Assembly: GCA_018240745.1 (NCBI GenBank)
Contig: JAFEFF010000202.1
Location: 105,347 to 169,346 of the forward strand
DNA: 64,000 nt
Direction of reading: 5' to 3'
Source of the DNA: Pseudomonadota bacterium
GTDB lineage: Bacteria; Pseudomonadota; Alphaproteobacteria; Reyranellales; Reyranellaceae
This document shows, one piece after another, positions 35,039 through 43,179 of the stretch (position 1 is its first letter; each line of letters starts with the position of its first letter). Under the pieces are notes generated by a model, which did no database searches, had not been told where the DNA came from, and saw only the letters and a list, made by a program, of their open reading frames with translations. The position numbers were made by a program, and so were the translations under genes.

Positions 35039-35045
35039 CGGTTCG

Positions 35046-35471
35046 TCAGTCGGCGCCTTCGTCGCGGCGGGTGCGTTCGAGGCGCTCGTGGCGCTCCTGC
35101 GCTTCCACCGACAGCGTGGCGATCGGGCGGGCCTCGAGGCGCTTCAGCGCGATCGGCTCACCGGTCTCCTCGCAGTATCCGTAGGTGCCTTCCTCGATCG
35201 ACTTGAGAGCGGAATCGATCTTCGAGATCAGCTTGCGGAAGCGATCGCGGGTCCTGAGCTCCAGGGAGCGATCGGTCTCGGCCGTGGCGCGGTCCGCGAG
35301 ATCGGGCTGCGCCAGGCTTTCCTCCTGCATGTTCTGCAAAGTCTGGTTCGACTCTTCGATCAACTCCCCTTTCCACTTCAGCAGCTTCTGACGGAAGTAC
35401 TCCTGCTGAATCGGGTTCATAAAGGGTTCGCGGTCCGTCGGCCGGTAATTCTGCGGCAACGTAATCGACAT
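35046..35471 (-). CDS. dksA: RNA polymerase-binding protein DksA
   Basis: 141 residues. A long coiled-coil with the tip motif DxxDxA (QPDLADRATAE) is followed by the zinc-finger region GTYGYCEETGEPIALKRLEARP. Only one of the four canonical cysteines remains, as in many alphaproteobacterial DksA proteins that no longer bind zinc. It acts with ppGpp in the secondary channel of RNA polymerase during the stringent response. The start MSITLPQNYRP at 35471 is preferred; GGAGTTG lies upstream. Confidence 0.93.
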   Translation of the reverse strand: MSITLPQNYRPTDREPFMNPIQQEYFRQKLLKWKGELIEESNQTLQNMQEESLAQPDLADRATAETDRSLELRTRDRFRKLISKIDSALKSIEEGTYGYCEETGEPIALKRLEARPIATLSVEAQERHERLERTRRDEGAD

Positions 35472-35716
35472 CGTTGGCAACTCCACTCCCCAGCGACCAC
35501 ACCAACGTCCGCCTCGAGCGAAGGCGGACCTCCAGAGGCGGGCGGAGTATTAAGGGGCGGTCGGTTGCTCTGCAAGGTTGAACCCGTACCAACACCCCCA
35601 CTTGTAGTGCAGTGCAGCAAATTCGATGCCGAAGAATTGAAAGGGGACGCGGAGGCTTATGGCAATGGTTCGAAAACGGCTACCGCGCTGCGTCAACGGC
35701 GATACTTGCCCACCCT

Positions 35717-35929
35717 ATGCGTGAAAAACCGTCCCCATCCGCCCTCTCTCCGGGCGACTTCGTGCGGCATCCCGGCCGGCCGGACTGGGGCCTGGGACAG
35801 ATCCAGTCGATGATCGGCCCCCGGATCACGGTCAATTTCGAGAACGCCGGGAAGGTCCTGATCGACGGGAGCGTGATCGAGCTCGAGCCAGCCGAGCCTC
35901 CGCGGCCTGGAGTTCCTCAGGGGTATTGA
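35717..35929 (+). CDS. DUF3553 family protein
   Basis: 70 residues with the DUF3553 pattern: GDFVRHPGRPDWGLGQIQS, then ITVNFENAGKVLIDG. This is a small beta-barrel (CarD/Tudor-like) family of unknown role. Its last 98 bases overlap the 3' end of mobA on the opposite strand. The start ATG at 35717 gives the family N-terminus; a longer frame upstream looks non-coding. Confidence 0.8.
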   Translation: MREKPSPSALSPGDFVRHPGRPDWGLGQIQSMIGPRITVNFENAGKVLIDGSVIELEPAEPPRPGVPQGY

Positions 35930-36554
35930 TGTTGGCGAACGGCGCCGGATCGCCGGGCCAAACCAGCTCGGCCTGGGCGTGGCGCTCGCCGAACTGACCG
36001 ACCCGCCGCATCCCCTCCTCCAGGATCGCCTGCCTGAGGTCGTCGACCAGCTTCACCGACCACACCCCGAGCGACGGTTCGCGATGGCCGCCGTGGCGGA
36101 CCACCAGCACGTCCGGCTCCGGCACATGCATGTGGCCGCACAGCCGAACCGTCAGGTCGAGCGGCAGGAACGGCACGTCGGCCGGCGCGGTTAGAATCCA
36201 GCCGGCATGGGGATGGTGTTTCACCGCCCATTCCATACCAGCCAGGATGCCCGCCAGCGGCCCCAGCCGCCGGCCCTCCCGGCTGGCCGCGCGCCGGATG
36301 TCCGGCGGATCGGGAATGACCGGCACCCCCAGCCGCTCGAACGCCGGATCGGGATCGTTGGCGACGACGATGAGGTCCATGACCTGCGGCCGCAGCCGCT
36401 CGACGACATGCGCGACCATCGGCTTGCCGCCCAGCAGCCGCAGCGGTTTCTTCACGCCCTCGCCCATGCGCCGGCCTTCGCCGCCCGCCAGGATGACGCC
36501 GACCAGCGCGCCGGAACGGACCGGCGCAAAGGGACCGCGCGCGTTGACCACCAT
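35832..36554 (-). CDS. mobA: molybdenum cofactor guanylyltransferase
   Basis: About 240 residues. The nucleotide-binding opening VGVILAGGEGRRMGEGVKKP is the MobA signature, and TAPADVPFLPLDL near residue 120 is the metal/GTP site. It attaches GMP to molybdopterin. The C-terminal 30 residues are low-complexity Ser/Arg and run into the DUF3553 gene on the other strand, so the native end may be unusual. Start taken at the ATG at 36554. Confidence 0.88.
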   Translation of the reverse strand: MVVNARGPFAPVRSGALVGVILAGGEGRRMGEGVKKPLRLLGGKPMVAHVVERLRPQVMDLIVVANDPDPAFERLGVPVIPDPPDIRRAASREGRRLGPLAGILAGMEWAVKHHPHAGWILTAPADVPFLPLDLTVRLCGHMHVPEPDVLVVRHGGHREPSLGVWSVKLVDDLRQAILEEGMRRVGQFGERHAQAELVWPGDPAPFANINTPEELQAAEARLARARSRSRRSGPSRRSRN

Positions 36555-36615
36555 GGCTGCACTATGCGAAGCGCTTCGGAACACACAAGTCTGAACACAA
36601 AAGGGGGAACTTCCG

Positions 36616-37413
36616 ATGGCTCTCAGCATTCCCAAGGTCGCGAACTGGCTGGCGCAGGTCGACAAGGTGCGCGCGGTGGTCGGCCGCTGGCCGGCGCAGT
36701 TCGAGACCGACGACGAGCGGCTGGCCTACAAGGTCCAGGACGCCTTCCTGAAGAAGCAGATGGTCAAGCAGGGCTCGCTGGCCGGCTACAAGATCGCACT
36801 GACCTCGCCGCAAATCCTGCAGCAGACGGGTCTCAAGGGCCCGTGCTACGGCCCGATCCGCAGGAAGCGCATTTTCGAGCACAAGACCACCGTGCGCGCC
36901 GACCGCTGGACGCGGCTCGGCGTCGAGCTCGAGGTCGTCTTCGTGATGGGCCGCGACGTGCCGAAGCCGAAGAAGCCCTACGACAAGGACTCGATCGCCG
37001 AGTATGTCGGCGAGGCACGCGCCGGCTTCGAGCTGATCGAGGATCGCGGCGCCGACTACAGCCGGCTCGCGGTCAATCCGCTGATCATGGATGCCGGCTG
37101 GAACGGCGGCTCGCTGCTCGCCAGGCCGAACCGGCACTGGCGCGACCTGCCGATCGACAAGCTCGATGGCTCGATCTCGATCGATGGCACGGTGGTTCGT
37201 ACCGGCCATTCGGGCGACGTGCTGGGACACCCGCTCAATGCGCTGGCGTGGCTTGCCAACAAGCTCGGCGAGCACGGCAAGACACTGAAGAAGGGCATGA
37301 TCGTGTCGAGCGGCAGCATGGTCGCCTGCCAGTTCGTGCCGCCCGGCAGCACCGCCACGGGCAAGATCGAGGGCCTGGGCGAGGTCACCTTGAAGTACGA
37401 GCTGCCGAAGTAG
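36616..37413 (+). CDS. 2-keto-4-pentenoate hydratase (MhpD) family protein
   Basis: 265 residues of the FAH superfamily. Family features are the KIALTSPQILQQTGLKGPCYGPI segment (landmarks KIALTSP and GPCYGPI), VELEVVFVMG with acidic metal ligands near residue 105, FELIEDRG near 140, and a C-terminal GLGEVTL. Members hydrate 2-hydroxypenta-2,4-dienoate or decarboxylate 4-oxalocrotonate in meta-cleavage. No other meta-pathway gene is adjacent. GGGGGAAC lies before the ATG. Confidence 0.85.
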   Translation: MALSIPKVANWLAQVDKVRAVVGRWPAQFETDDERLAYKVQDAFLKKQMVKQGSLAGYKIALTSPQILQQTGLKGPCYGPIRRKRIFEHKTTVRADRWTRLGVELEVVFVMGRDVPKPKKPYDKDSIAEYVGEARAGFELIEDRGADYSRLAVNPLIMDAGWNGGSLLARPNRHWRDLPIDKLDGSISIDGTVVRTGHSGDVLGHPLNALAWLANKLGEHGKTLKKGMIVSSGSMVACQFVPPGSTATGKIEGLGEVTLKYELPK

Positions 37414-37490
37414 GCTCGATCGCTCTCCGACAGGGGGTGGGTGACAGATGGCAGGAAGTGAGCGAAATGCAAGCCGGCGTGCGTTTTGAC

Positions 37491-37522
37491 CCTGTCACGG
37501 ACGTGACAGAGTCGGTGACAGG
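37491..37522. repeat. TGACAG-rich inverted/direct repeat
   Basis: CCTGTCAC, GTGACA and GGTGACAGG occur within 32 bases, and a further GGTGACAG lies at 37439-37446. The outer arms are inverted. It sits between the hydratase and pdeM stops and could be a termination structure or a protein-binding site. Confidence 0.5.
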
Positions 37523-37527
37523 ACAGC

Positions 37528-38250
37528 TTAGCGTACCTCCCGCACCCAGGCGGCCTGCGCCAGTGCCGGGTCCGGGCGGAGCTGTCGCCACGACAGGCGG
37601 CGAACGGCGTCGCGGCCGACCACCAGCGCGTCGTAGTCGGACGGGAAGAGCTGGGCGATCGCCGGGTCGAGGGCGTTGAGGCCGCCGGCATAGGTGCCGA
37701 AGGCCGGCAGGATCACCCGCTTGCCGTCGGTCAGGAAGCAGCGGCGGCGGATGCCGCGGCCCTGCACTGTCAGCGCCGCCACCGGATGGTAGTGGCCGGA
37801 GATCTCGCCCATGACCGGGCCGAACACCGCCTCGTGCCGGAAGACCAGCGGGCTGTCGGCGACCTCGACCGCGACATGGCCCCATCCGTCGGGCGGCGGG
37901 GCGGGATCGTGGTTGCCGGCGATCCAGACGAACCGGGCCCGTCCGGTCAGCCGCTCGATCTCCGCCCGCTCGTTCCTGGGCAGGCGCTCGAGGGCGGTGC
38001 GGTCGTGGAAGGAATCGCCCAGGCAGACGACCGTCTCGGGGTTCAGCAGGTCGATCAGGGCGGTCAGCATCGCCAGCGTGTGGCGCGTGTCGTGGCGTGG
38101 CAGCAGCTTCAGCGCGTTGGCCGCGTAGGACGAGCCCTTCTCGAGGTGCAGGTCGGCGACCGCCAGCAGCCGCCGCGCCGGCCAGTGCAGGGCGCCGGCC
38201 GGCCATGCCTCCAGCCGCTCGCCGGCGCACAGGAACTCGAAGGGGGTCAT
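37528..38250 (-). CDS. pdeM: ligase-associated DNA damage response endonuclease PdeM-like metallophosphoesterase
   Basis: 240 residues with the calcineurin-like metallophosphoesterase motifs in order: VADLHLEKGSS (D-x-H), CLGDSFHD (G-D), IAGNHDPAPP (GNHD) and GHYHPVA near residue 140. The overall size and 'EKGSSYA' segment match PdeM, normally found with a DNA ligase and helicase in DNA repair cassettes. Those partners are absent from this window. The ATG is at 38250. Confidence 0.85.
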   Translation of the reverse strand: MTPFEFLCAGERLEAWPAGALHWPARRLLAVADLHLEKGSSYAANALKLLPRHDTRHTLAMLTALIDLLNPETVVCLGDSFHDRTALERLPRNERAEIERLTGRARFVWIAGNHDPAPPPDGWGHVAVEVADSPLVFRHEAVFGPVMGEISGHYHPVAALTVQGRGIRRRCFLTDGKRVILPAFGTYAGGLNALDPAIAQLFPSDYDALVVGRDAVRRLSWRQLRPDPALAQAAWVREVR

Positions 38251-38358
38251 CCGCGTCGCACGATGCGCGCGCCGATCCGCCTTAGGCGCGCCACGAAGCC
38301 GGCTACTCTCATGGCGACCACGATTGACCTGTCCGACCTTCCTTCGCAAGGTGACCCG

Positions 38359-39144
38359 ATGCGCAAGCTTGTGTGTTTCCTCGCGGCGTTCACGGCGCTG
38401 GGCGCGCCCGGCGCCGGCGCGCAGATGCTGCCGCATCGTGCCGAGTACGCGCTGCGGCTGGGCGTCGCCGCCAATGCGCCGCGCATCGGCGCGGCGATCG
38501 AGGACCTGACGCAGGATTGCGGCGGCTGGCACCTCAAGCGCGATATCACCACCGAGATCGCCATCACGACGTCGTGGAAGCTCAGCCTGGTCTCCAGGCT
38601 CGATGGCGAGGAGCGGCGCGACGGCAGCGATTTCCGCTTCCGTACCGTGCAGAGCCAGAACGGCGCCGAGCACGAGATGCGCGGCCGGGTGCGGCGCGGG
38701 GCCAAGGAGGTGCACGCCGACATCGACTATCCCGGCGGACCACAGCAGCTCGTGCTGCCGCCGCCGACCCTGATGCCGGTCGCCTCGATCAACAAGGTGA
38801 TCGGCCGCCTGCGCGGCGGTGCCGCATCCTTCCCGTCGATGGCCTTCGATGCCGAGGTGATCGGCGATGCCTTCCTGGTCGATGTCGATCAGCTCGATCC
38901 CGGCGTGCTGCGCGGCCGGCCTCCGGGCGAGCAGCCGGTGACCGTGCCGGGCCACTCGTGGCCGGTGTTCATGAGCTTCACCCGCGGCCGCGACCAGCAG
39001 CAGCGGCCCCTGTTCACGCTCAAGGCGCAGCTCTTCGACTCCGGCGTCCTCGACCGGATGACGGTCGATACCGGACTGGTCACCGTGACCGCCGACCTCA
39101 CTGCGCTGGAGATGCGCAAACCGCCCGCCTGCCCGCGCTCCTGA
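38359..39144 (+). CDS. EipB-like periplasmic protein (DUF1849)
   Basis: 261 residues with a signal peptide ending GAPGAGAQ. The mature start 'MLPHRAEYALRLG' and the 'DCGGWHLKRDITTEIA' segment fit DUF1849, whose founder EipB (Brucella) is a beta-spiral envelope integrity protein. Two cysteines (near residues 54 and 258) could form a disulfide, as reported for EipB. AAGGTGA precedes the ATG. Confidence 0.8.
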   Translation: MRKLVCFLAAFTALGAPGAGAQMLPHRAEYALRLGVAANAPRIGAAIEDLTQDCGGWHLKRDITTEIAITTSWKLSLVSRLDGEERRDGSDFRFRTVQSQNGAEHEMRGRVRRGAKEVHADIDYPGGPQQLVLPPPTLMPVASINKVIGRLRGGAASFPSMAFDAEVIGDAFLVDVDQLDPGVLRGRPPGEQPVTVPGHSWPVFMSFTRGRDQQQRPLFTLKAQLFDSGVLDRMTVDTGLVTVTADLTALEMRKPPACPRS

Positions 39145-39243
39145 CTGCCAACGGACGTTTTGCAGGCGCATTTCGAGCCTATATAACGGTCCCAACAATC
39201 AGCGCCCGGGCGGCGGGGCGAGAGTGAACAGGGAAGGCTCGAG

Positions 39244-40617
39244 GTGCATTCAGGAACGTCCGGAAGCGGCGCGACCGCTGCCGCCAAGATTTCCTTCGGC
39301 CGCCTGATCGCCTATGCCACCCTCCAGCTGCCCCTTGCCATGGCGGCGCTGCCGGTCGTGCTGAACGTCAGCCACTTCTACGGCGAGGTCCTGAAGTTCT
39401 CGCTCGAGGTCATGGGGCCGATCTTCATCGGCTGCCGCGTCATCGACGCCGTCCAGGATCCGGTGATCGGCCTGATCAGCGACCGCTTCAGTCGCCGCGG
39501 ACCGCGTGGACGACTGCTGTTCGTCGGCCTGATGACGCCGGTGCTGGCCGGCGGCTTCTACATGCTGTTCGATCCGCCCGACGCCTGGTTCGGCAACGAG
39601 TTCCTGATGGGCGTCTGGCTGACTGCGGCGCTGCTGCTGGTCCATTTCGGCTATTCGGGCGTGTCGATCAGCTATCACAGCCACGGCGCCGAGCTTGCCG
39701 ACGACTACAACGAGCGCACGCGCGTGACGGTCGCGCGCGAGGTGTTCGGCCTGATCGGCATGACGTTCGCCGTCGTGCTGCCGGTCGTGCTGACCTCGCC
39801 CAGGGTGTTCGGCAATACCACGGGCTACATGATGCTCGGCCTGATCTTCCTGCCGGTCTGCCTGGTGTTCAGTCTGCCGACCCTCGGCTGGGCCGGCCCG
39901 TCGGTCCATCCGCCGGTCGTCCATGGCGAGCGCAACGCCTTCATCGCCTTCTTCTCGCCGCTCAAGAACCGGCTGTTCCGCCGCCTGCTGCTGGTGTTCG
40001 TGGTCAACGGCTCGGCTCTCGGCGTCGCCGTCACGGTGATCCTGTTCTATGTCGAGCACGTGCTGGCCGGCACCAAGTTCGACGCCGGCATGATCCTGCT
40101 CACCTACTTCATCGCCGGCGCGGTCTCGGTGCCGATGTGGCTGCTGCTGTCCAAGAAGCTCAGCAAGGCCGCTGCATGGTTCTTCGGCATGATCTGTTCG
40201 ATCGTCGGCCTGGGGCTGGCGGTCTTCCTGGGCCAGGGCGACTTCTACTGGTTCCTCGCCATCTCGGTGGTGACCGGCCTCGGGATCGGCGCGGACTATG
40301 GCCTGCCGCCCTCCATCCTGGCCGACGTAATCAACTCGGAGGAAGGCGGCGACACCAAGGGCAAGACCGGCACCTACTTCGGCCTGTGGGCGCTCGCGAC
40401 CAAGCTCGCGACCGCGCTGGGCGCCGCCCTGTCGCTGCCGGTGGTGGCCCTGCTCGGCTTCAATCCGGCGGACGGCCGATACAGCACGACGGCTCTGGTC
40501 ATCGTCTATGTCGTGCTGCCGGTCCTGATCAAGGGCGCGGCGGCGGTGCTGATCTGGTACATCCGCATCGAGGCGCTGCGCGGGTCGGTGCGCGACGAGA
40601 TGCTGCCTCGGGCCTGA
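39244..40617 (+). CDS. MFS transporter of the GPH/MelB type
   Basis: 457 residues with about 12 membrane helices. The 'DAVQDPVIGLISDRFSRRGPRGR' segment near residue 75 (core DPVIGLISDR) is the signature of the glycoside-pentoside-hexuronide:cation symporters, and GIGADYGLPPSILADVI near 355 is the matching C-half motif. Start is a GTG at 39244. The substrate is unknown; it is flanked by envelope-related genes. Confidence 0.85.
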   Translation: MHSGTSGSGATAAAKISFGRLIAYATLQLPLAMAALPVVLNVSHFYGEVLKFSLEVMGPIFIGCRVIDAVQDPVIGLISDRFSRRGPRGRLLFVGLMTPVLAGGFYMLFDPPDAWFGNEFLMGVWLTAALLLVHFGYSGVSISYHSHGAELADDYNERTRVTVAREVFGLIGMTFAVVLPVVLTSPRVFGNTTGYMMLGLIFLPVCLVFSLPTLGWAGPSVHPPVVHGERNAFIAFFSPLKNRLFRRLLLVFVVNGSALGVAVTVILFYVEHVLAGTKFDAGMILLTYFIAGAVSVPMWLLLSKKLSKAAAWFFGMICSIVGLGLAVFLGQGDFYWFLAISVVTGLGIGADYGLPPSILADVINSEEGGDTKGKTGTYFGLWALATKLATALGAALSLPVVALLGFNPADGRYSTTALVIVYVVLPVLIKGAAAVLIWYIRIEALRGSVRDEMLPRA

Positions 40618-41778
40618 TCAGCGCCCGTCCCGGTCGCGCCCGTCCCGGTCGCGCCCGCCCCGGTCACGCTCGTCCCGGTCACGCTCGTCCTTGCCGACCT
40701 TGGGCCAGCCCATCGCCGCGGTCGATTCGACGACGCGCAGCACGTCGCGCAGCTCGCGCATCGTCCAGCGCGGCAGGATCACCTCGCGCCGCGAGGCGAA
40801 GGCCACCACGGCGGCGCCGAGCTGGCGCACCGCTCCGGCGATCGCGCTCGCCACCACCACCGCCTGAAGCAGGCCGATCAGGGTCAGCAACAGGGCCGCC
40901 ATGCCGAGCACCAGCGCGGTGTTGCGGAACGGCTCCTCGATCACCGCCGCCGGCACGGCGACCGCCGCCGTCCAGCCGCTGATCGTCGAGCGCTGGAAGG
41001 AATTGCTCATCCTCACGCCGTCGCGCGAGACGAGATCGAACAGGCCGTTCGCCCGGCCGCTATGCACCGCCACGACCAGCGGGTCCTGTGCCCGAACGCC
41101 GATCAGCGTCTCGGCATCGCGGCTGCTCGCCAGGATCGTGCCCTGGCGGTCGACGATGCCGGCGCGCCAGCTTTCGCGCAGGCCGGCCTCGCCGAACAAT
41201 TTCTGCAGGTGCCGCACGCTGACGCCGCCGCTCAGCACTCCGATCGGCTCGCCGTCGCGCAGGATCGGCACCGAGATGTAGTACGGACCTGCCTTGCCGT
41301 CGGCGGCCCGCTGCAGATTCGACACGAACATCGGCTGGCCGGCCAGTACGATGCCGACACCGACCGCGTCGGCGGCCGCGAATGGCACGCCGCCCCCTGG
41401 CATCGACACCAGCAGCGTGCCGTTGCGGTCGAACAGCCCGAGCGATTCGAAGCCGCGCTGATGGCCGAGCGACGCGACGCGGCGCACGATCTCGGGGTCG
41501 GCTGCCTGCAGGCGCGGCGACAGCGCGACGCCGCTCAGGAAGCCCGCCATGCTCTCGATGTCGCGGTCGATCAGATGGCCGAGATTGTTGGCGACGTCGA
41601 CGCGTTGCGCCTCGATTATGCGGCGCTCGGCATCGGCATAGTGCCAGGCCAGCACGCCCGCCAGCACCAGCATCGGCACCAGCACCGCGGCGATCAACAG
41701 CACGAGGTAGGCGCGGATCGAGAGGTCGACAAACACGCGCCGGGCCGGACGGGATGGCAAGGAAGTCCCCGTTGTCAT
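40618..41778 (-). CDS. membrane sensor with dCache domain and charged C-terminal repeat
   Basis: 386 residues. One membrane helix (AYLVLLIAAVLVPMLVLAGV) precedes a periplasmic domain of about 240 residues with the dCache_1 layout (SLGLFDRNGTLLVSMPG, then YISVPILRDGEPIGVLSGGVS). A second helix (LVLGMAALLLTLIGLLQAVV) follows, then a short cytoplasmic tail. No kinase, HAMP-linked cyclase or MCP domain follows. The tail ends in tandem GRD/ERD triplets, encoded by 15-bp repeats at 40621-40690. A stand-alone receptor or a truncated sensor kinase are both possible. Confidence 0.75.
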   Translation of the reverse strand: MTTGTSLPSRPARRVFVDLSIRAYLVLLIAAVLVPMLVLAGVLAWHYADAERRIIEAQRVDVANNLGHLIDRDIESMAGFLSGVALSPRLQAADPEIVRRVASLGHQRGFESLGLFDRNGTLLVSMPGGGVPFAAADAVGVGIVLAGQPMFVSNLQRAADGKAGPYYISVPILRDGEPIGVLSGGVSVRHLQKLFGEAGLRESWRAGIVDRQGTILASSRDAETLIGVRAQDPLVVAVHSGRANGLFDLVSRDGVRMSNSFQRSTISGWTAAVAVPAAVIEEPFRNTALVLGMAALLLTLIGLLQAVVVASAIAGAVRQLGAAVVAFASRREVILPRWTMRELRDVLRVVESTAAMGWPKVGKDERDRDERDRGGRDRDGRDRDGR

Positions 41779-41785
41779 CGATCGC

Positions 41786-42043
41786 CTAGGCTTCGAACGG
41801 CCGCGGGTCGCCGCCCTCCGGCGGCCAGATCCAGTCGTAGCGGAATACCGCGGAGCCGGGCGCGATCTCGCCGAAGGCGGCACGCATGGCGAACACGTCG
41901 CCGTTCCTCACGTCAACCTGGTCGCCCTCGTCGCCCATCGCAGCAACCAGCCGGGCGGCTTCCTGCTCGTTGGCGCAGTTCGTGAGGATCGGCGGCTTCA
42001 CCCAACCCAACTTGTTCGTCACTTTCACCAGATATGTCGGCAC
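41786..42043 (-). CDS. hypothetical protein, 85 aa
   Basis: Not recognised. It starts MPTYLVKVTNKLGWVKPPIL and ends with a tryptophan-rich WIWPPEGGDP. No signal peptide or membrane segment is seen. It reads in the same direction as the dCache gene, with a seven-base gap, and could form a small unit with it. Confidence 0.6.
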   Translation of the reverse strand: MPTYLVKVTNKLGWVKPPILTNCANEQEAARLVAAMGDEGDQVDVRNGDVFAMRAAFGEIAPGSAVFRYDWIWPPEGGDPRPFEA

Positions 42044-42095
42044 GGCGGGCGATTGTGACTACTGCGCGCCGAAAGACAACCGGAATGAATATCGC

Positions 42096-43172
42096 TCACA
42101 AGGCAACTAAGTTCAGTTTTTGCACTGCCCGTTGACCAAACCCGACGGACCGATCCCAGCAGCTGCGGGCAATGGCCGAATAGACGTCGCGGAAGTCGAC
42201 GGTGTGTCGCAGATCACCGTCCCGCAGATCCGCCAGTGAGGGATGGCCGCCATGCAGGCCGCCCCTCACGCGGCCGCCCATTACGAAATGCGGCGCGGCG
42301 GAGCCATGGTCGGTGCCGAGCGAAGCGTTTTGCCGCGCTCGACGGCCGAACTCCGAATAGGTGAGCACCAGCACGTCCTCCCAGCGCCCGGCCGCAATCA
42401 TATTGTAACGGAAGGTGGCGAGGCCCCATGCCAGCGCCGCGAGCAGCATCTCGTGCGTCGGCGGTTGGTTGGCGTGGGTGTCGAAGCCGGCCAACGCAAT
42501 CTTCACCGCCACCACAGATGCGCCGCCGGTGATGAGTCGCGTGGCGACGTCGAGCTGCTGACCGAACGGACTGTCTGCATAGTCGTGTGCAGGCGAGGAA
42601 GCCGCGCGCAGCCTGTTGCGCAGGCCGTCGGCGGCCGCATTCAGTCCGCGCCGCACCGCCAGCAGGTGGTGCAGCGCCGGATTGCCGCCGTCCTCGACCA
42701 GATCGTCCCTCGGGAGCGGGGCCTGCTGCAGGAAGGTTCGGGCGTCCTGCATCACGACAGTGCGCAATTCAGGGCCCATCAGCGGAAGCGCGTTGCTGTC
42801 GATCACGATGGTGTCGACACCGTCGCCGGTGGGCAGCGCCGCATGCTCGAATGCTCGCGCAACCCAGCCCTTGCTCAGGATCTGGCTAGACGACGAGGCG
42901 GTGTCCCAGATCTCGATCGAGCGGAAGTGCGAACGGTTGGGATCGGGATAGCCGACGCCCTGCACGATCGCGAGATCGCCGGTCTTCCATGCCTCCATCA
43001 GCGGCTCGAGCCTCGCGTGCAGGCCGACATGCTCGTCGATCTGCAACACCCTCTCGCGGGCGATGCCGATCTCCGGCCGCAGCTCGCGATAGAGCGGATC
43101 GGCGTAGGGAATGACGGTGTTCAGCCCGTCATTGCCGCCTTTCAGCTCGACCAGCAGGAGGATACGCGACAT
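42096..43172 (-). CDS. DUF1501 family protein
   Basis: 358 residues. It opens ILLLVELKGGNDGLNTVIPY and has RSHFRSIEIWDTA near residue 80 and a C-terminal segment 'LTYSEFGRRARQNASLGTDHG', all standard for DUF1501. The family belongs to the alkaline phosphatase superfamily and usually pairs with DUF1800, as it does here. The role is unknown. It normally carries a Tat signal; none is visible here. Confidence 0.88.
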   Translation of the reverse strand: MSRILLLVELKGGNDGLNTVIPYADPLYRELRPEIGIARERVLQIDEHVGLHARLEPLMEAWKTGDLAIVQGVGYPDPNRSHFRSIEIWDTASSSSQILSKGWVARAFEHAALPTGDGVDTIVIDSNALPLMGPELRTVVMQDARTFLQQAPLPRDDLVEDGGNPALHHLLAVRRGLNAAADGLRNRLRAASSPAHDYADSPFGQQLDVATRLITGGASVVAVKIALAGFDTHANQPPTHEMLLAALAWGLATFRYNMIAAGRWEDVLVLTYSEFGRRARQNASLGTDHGSAAPHFVMGGRVRGGLHGGHPSLADLRDGDLRHTVDFRDVYSAIARSCWDRSVGFGQRAVQKLNLVAL

Positions 43173-43179
43173 GCCGCCC

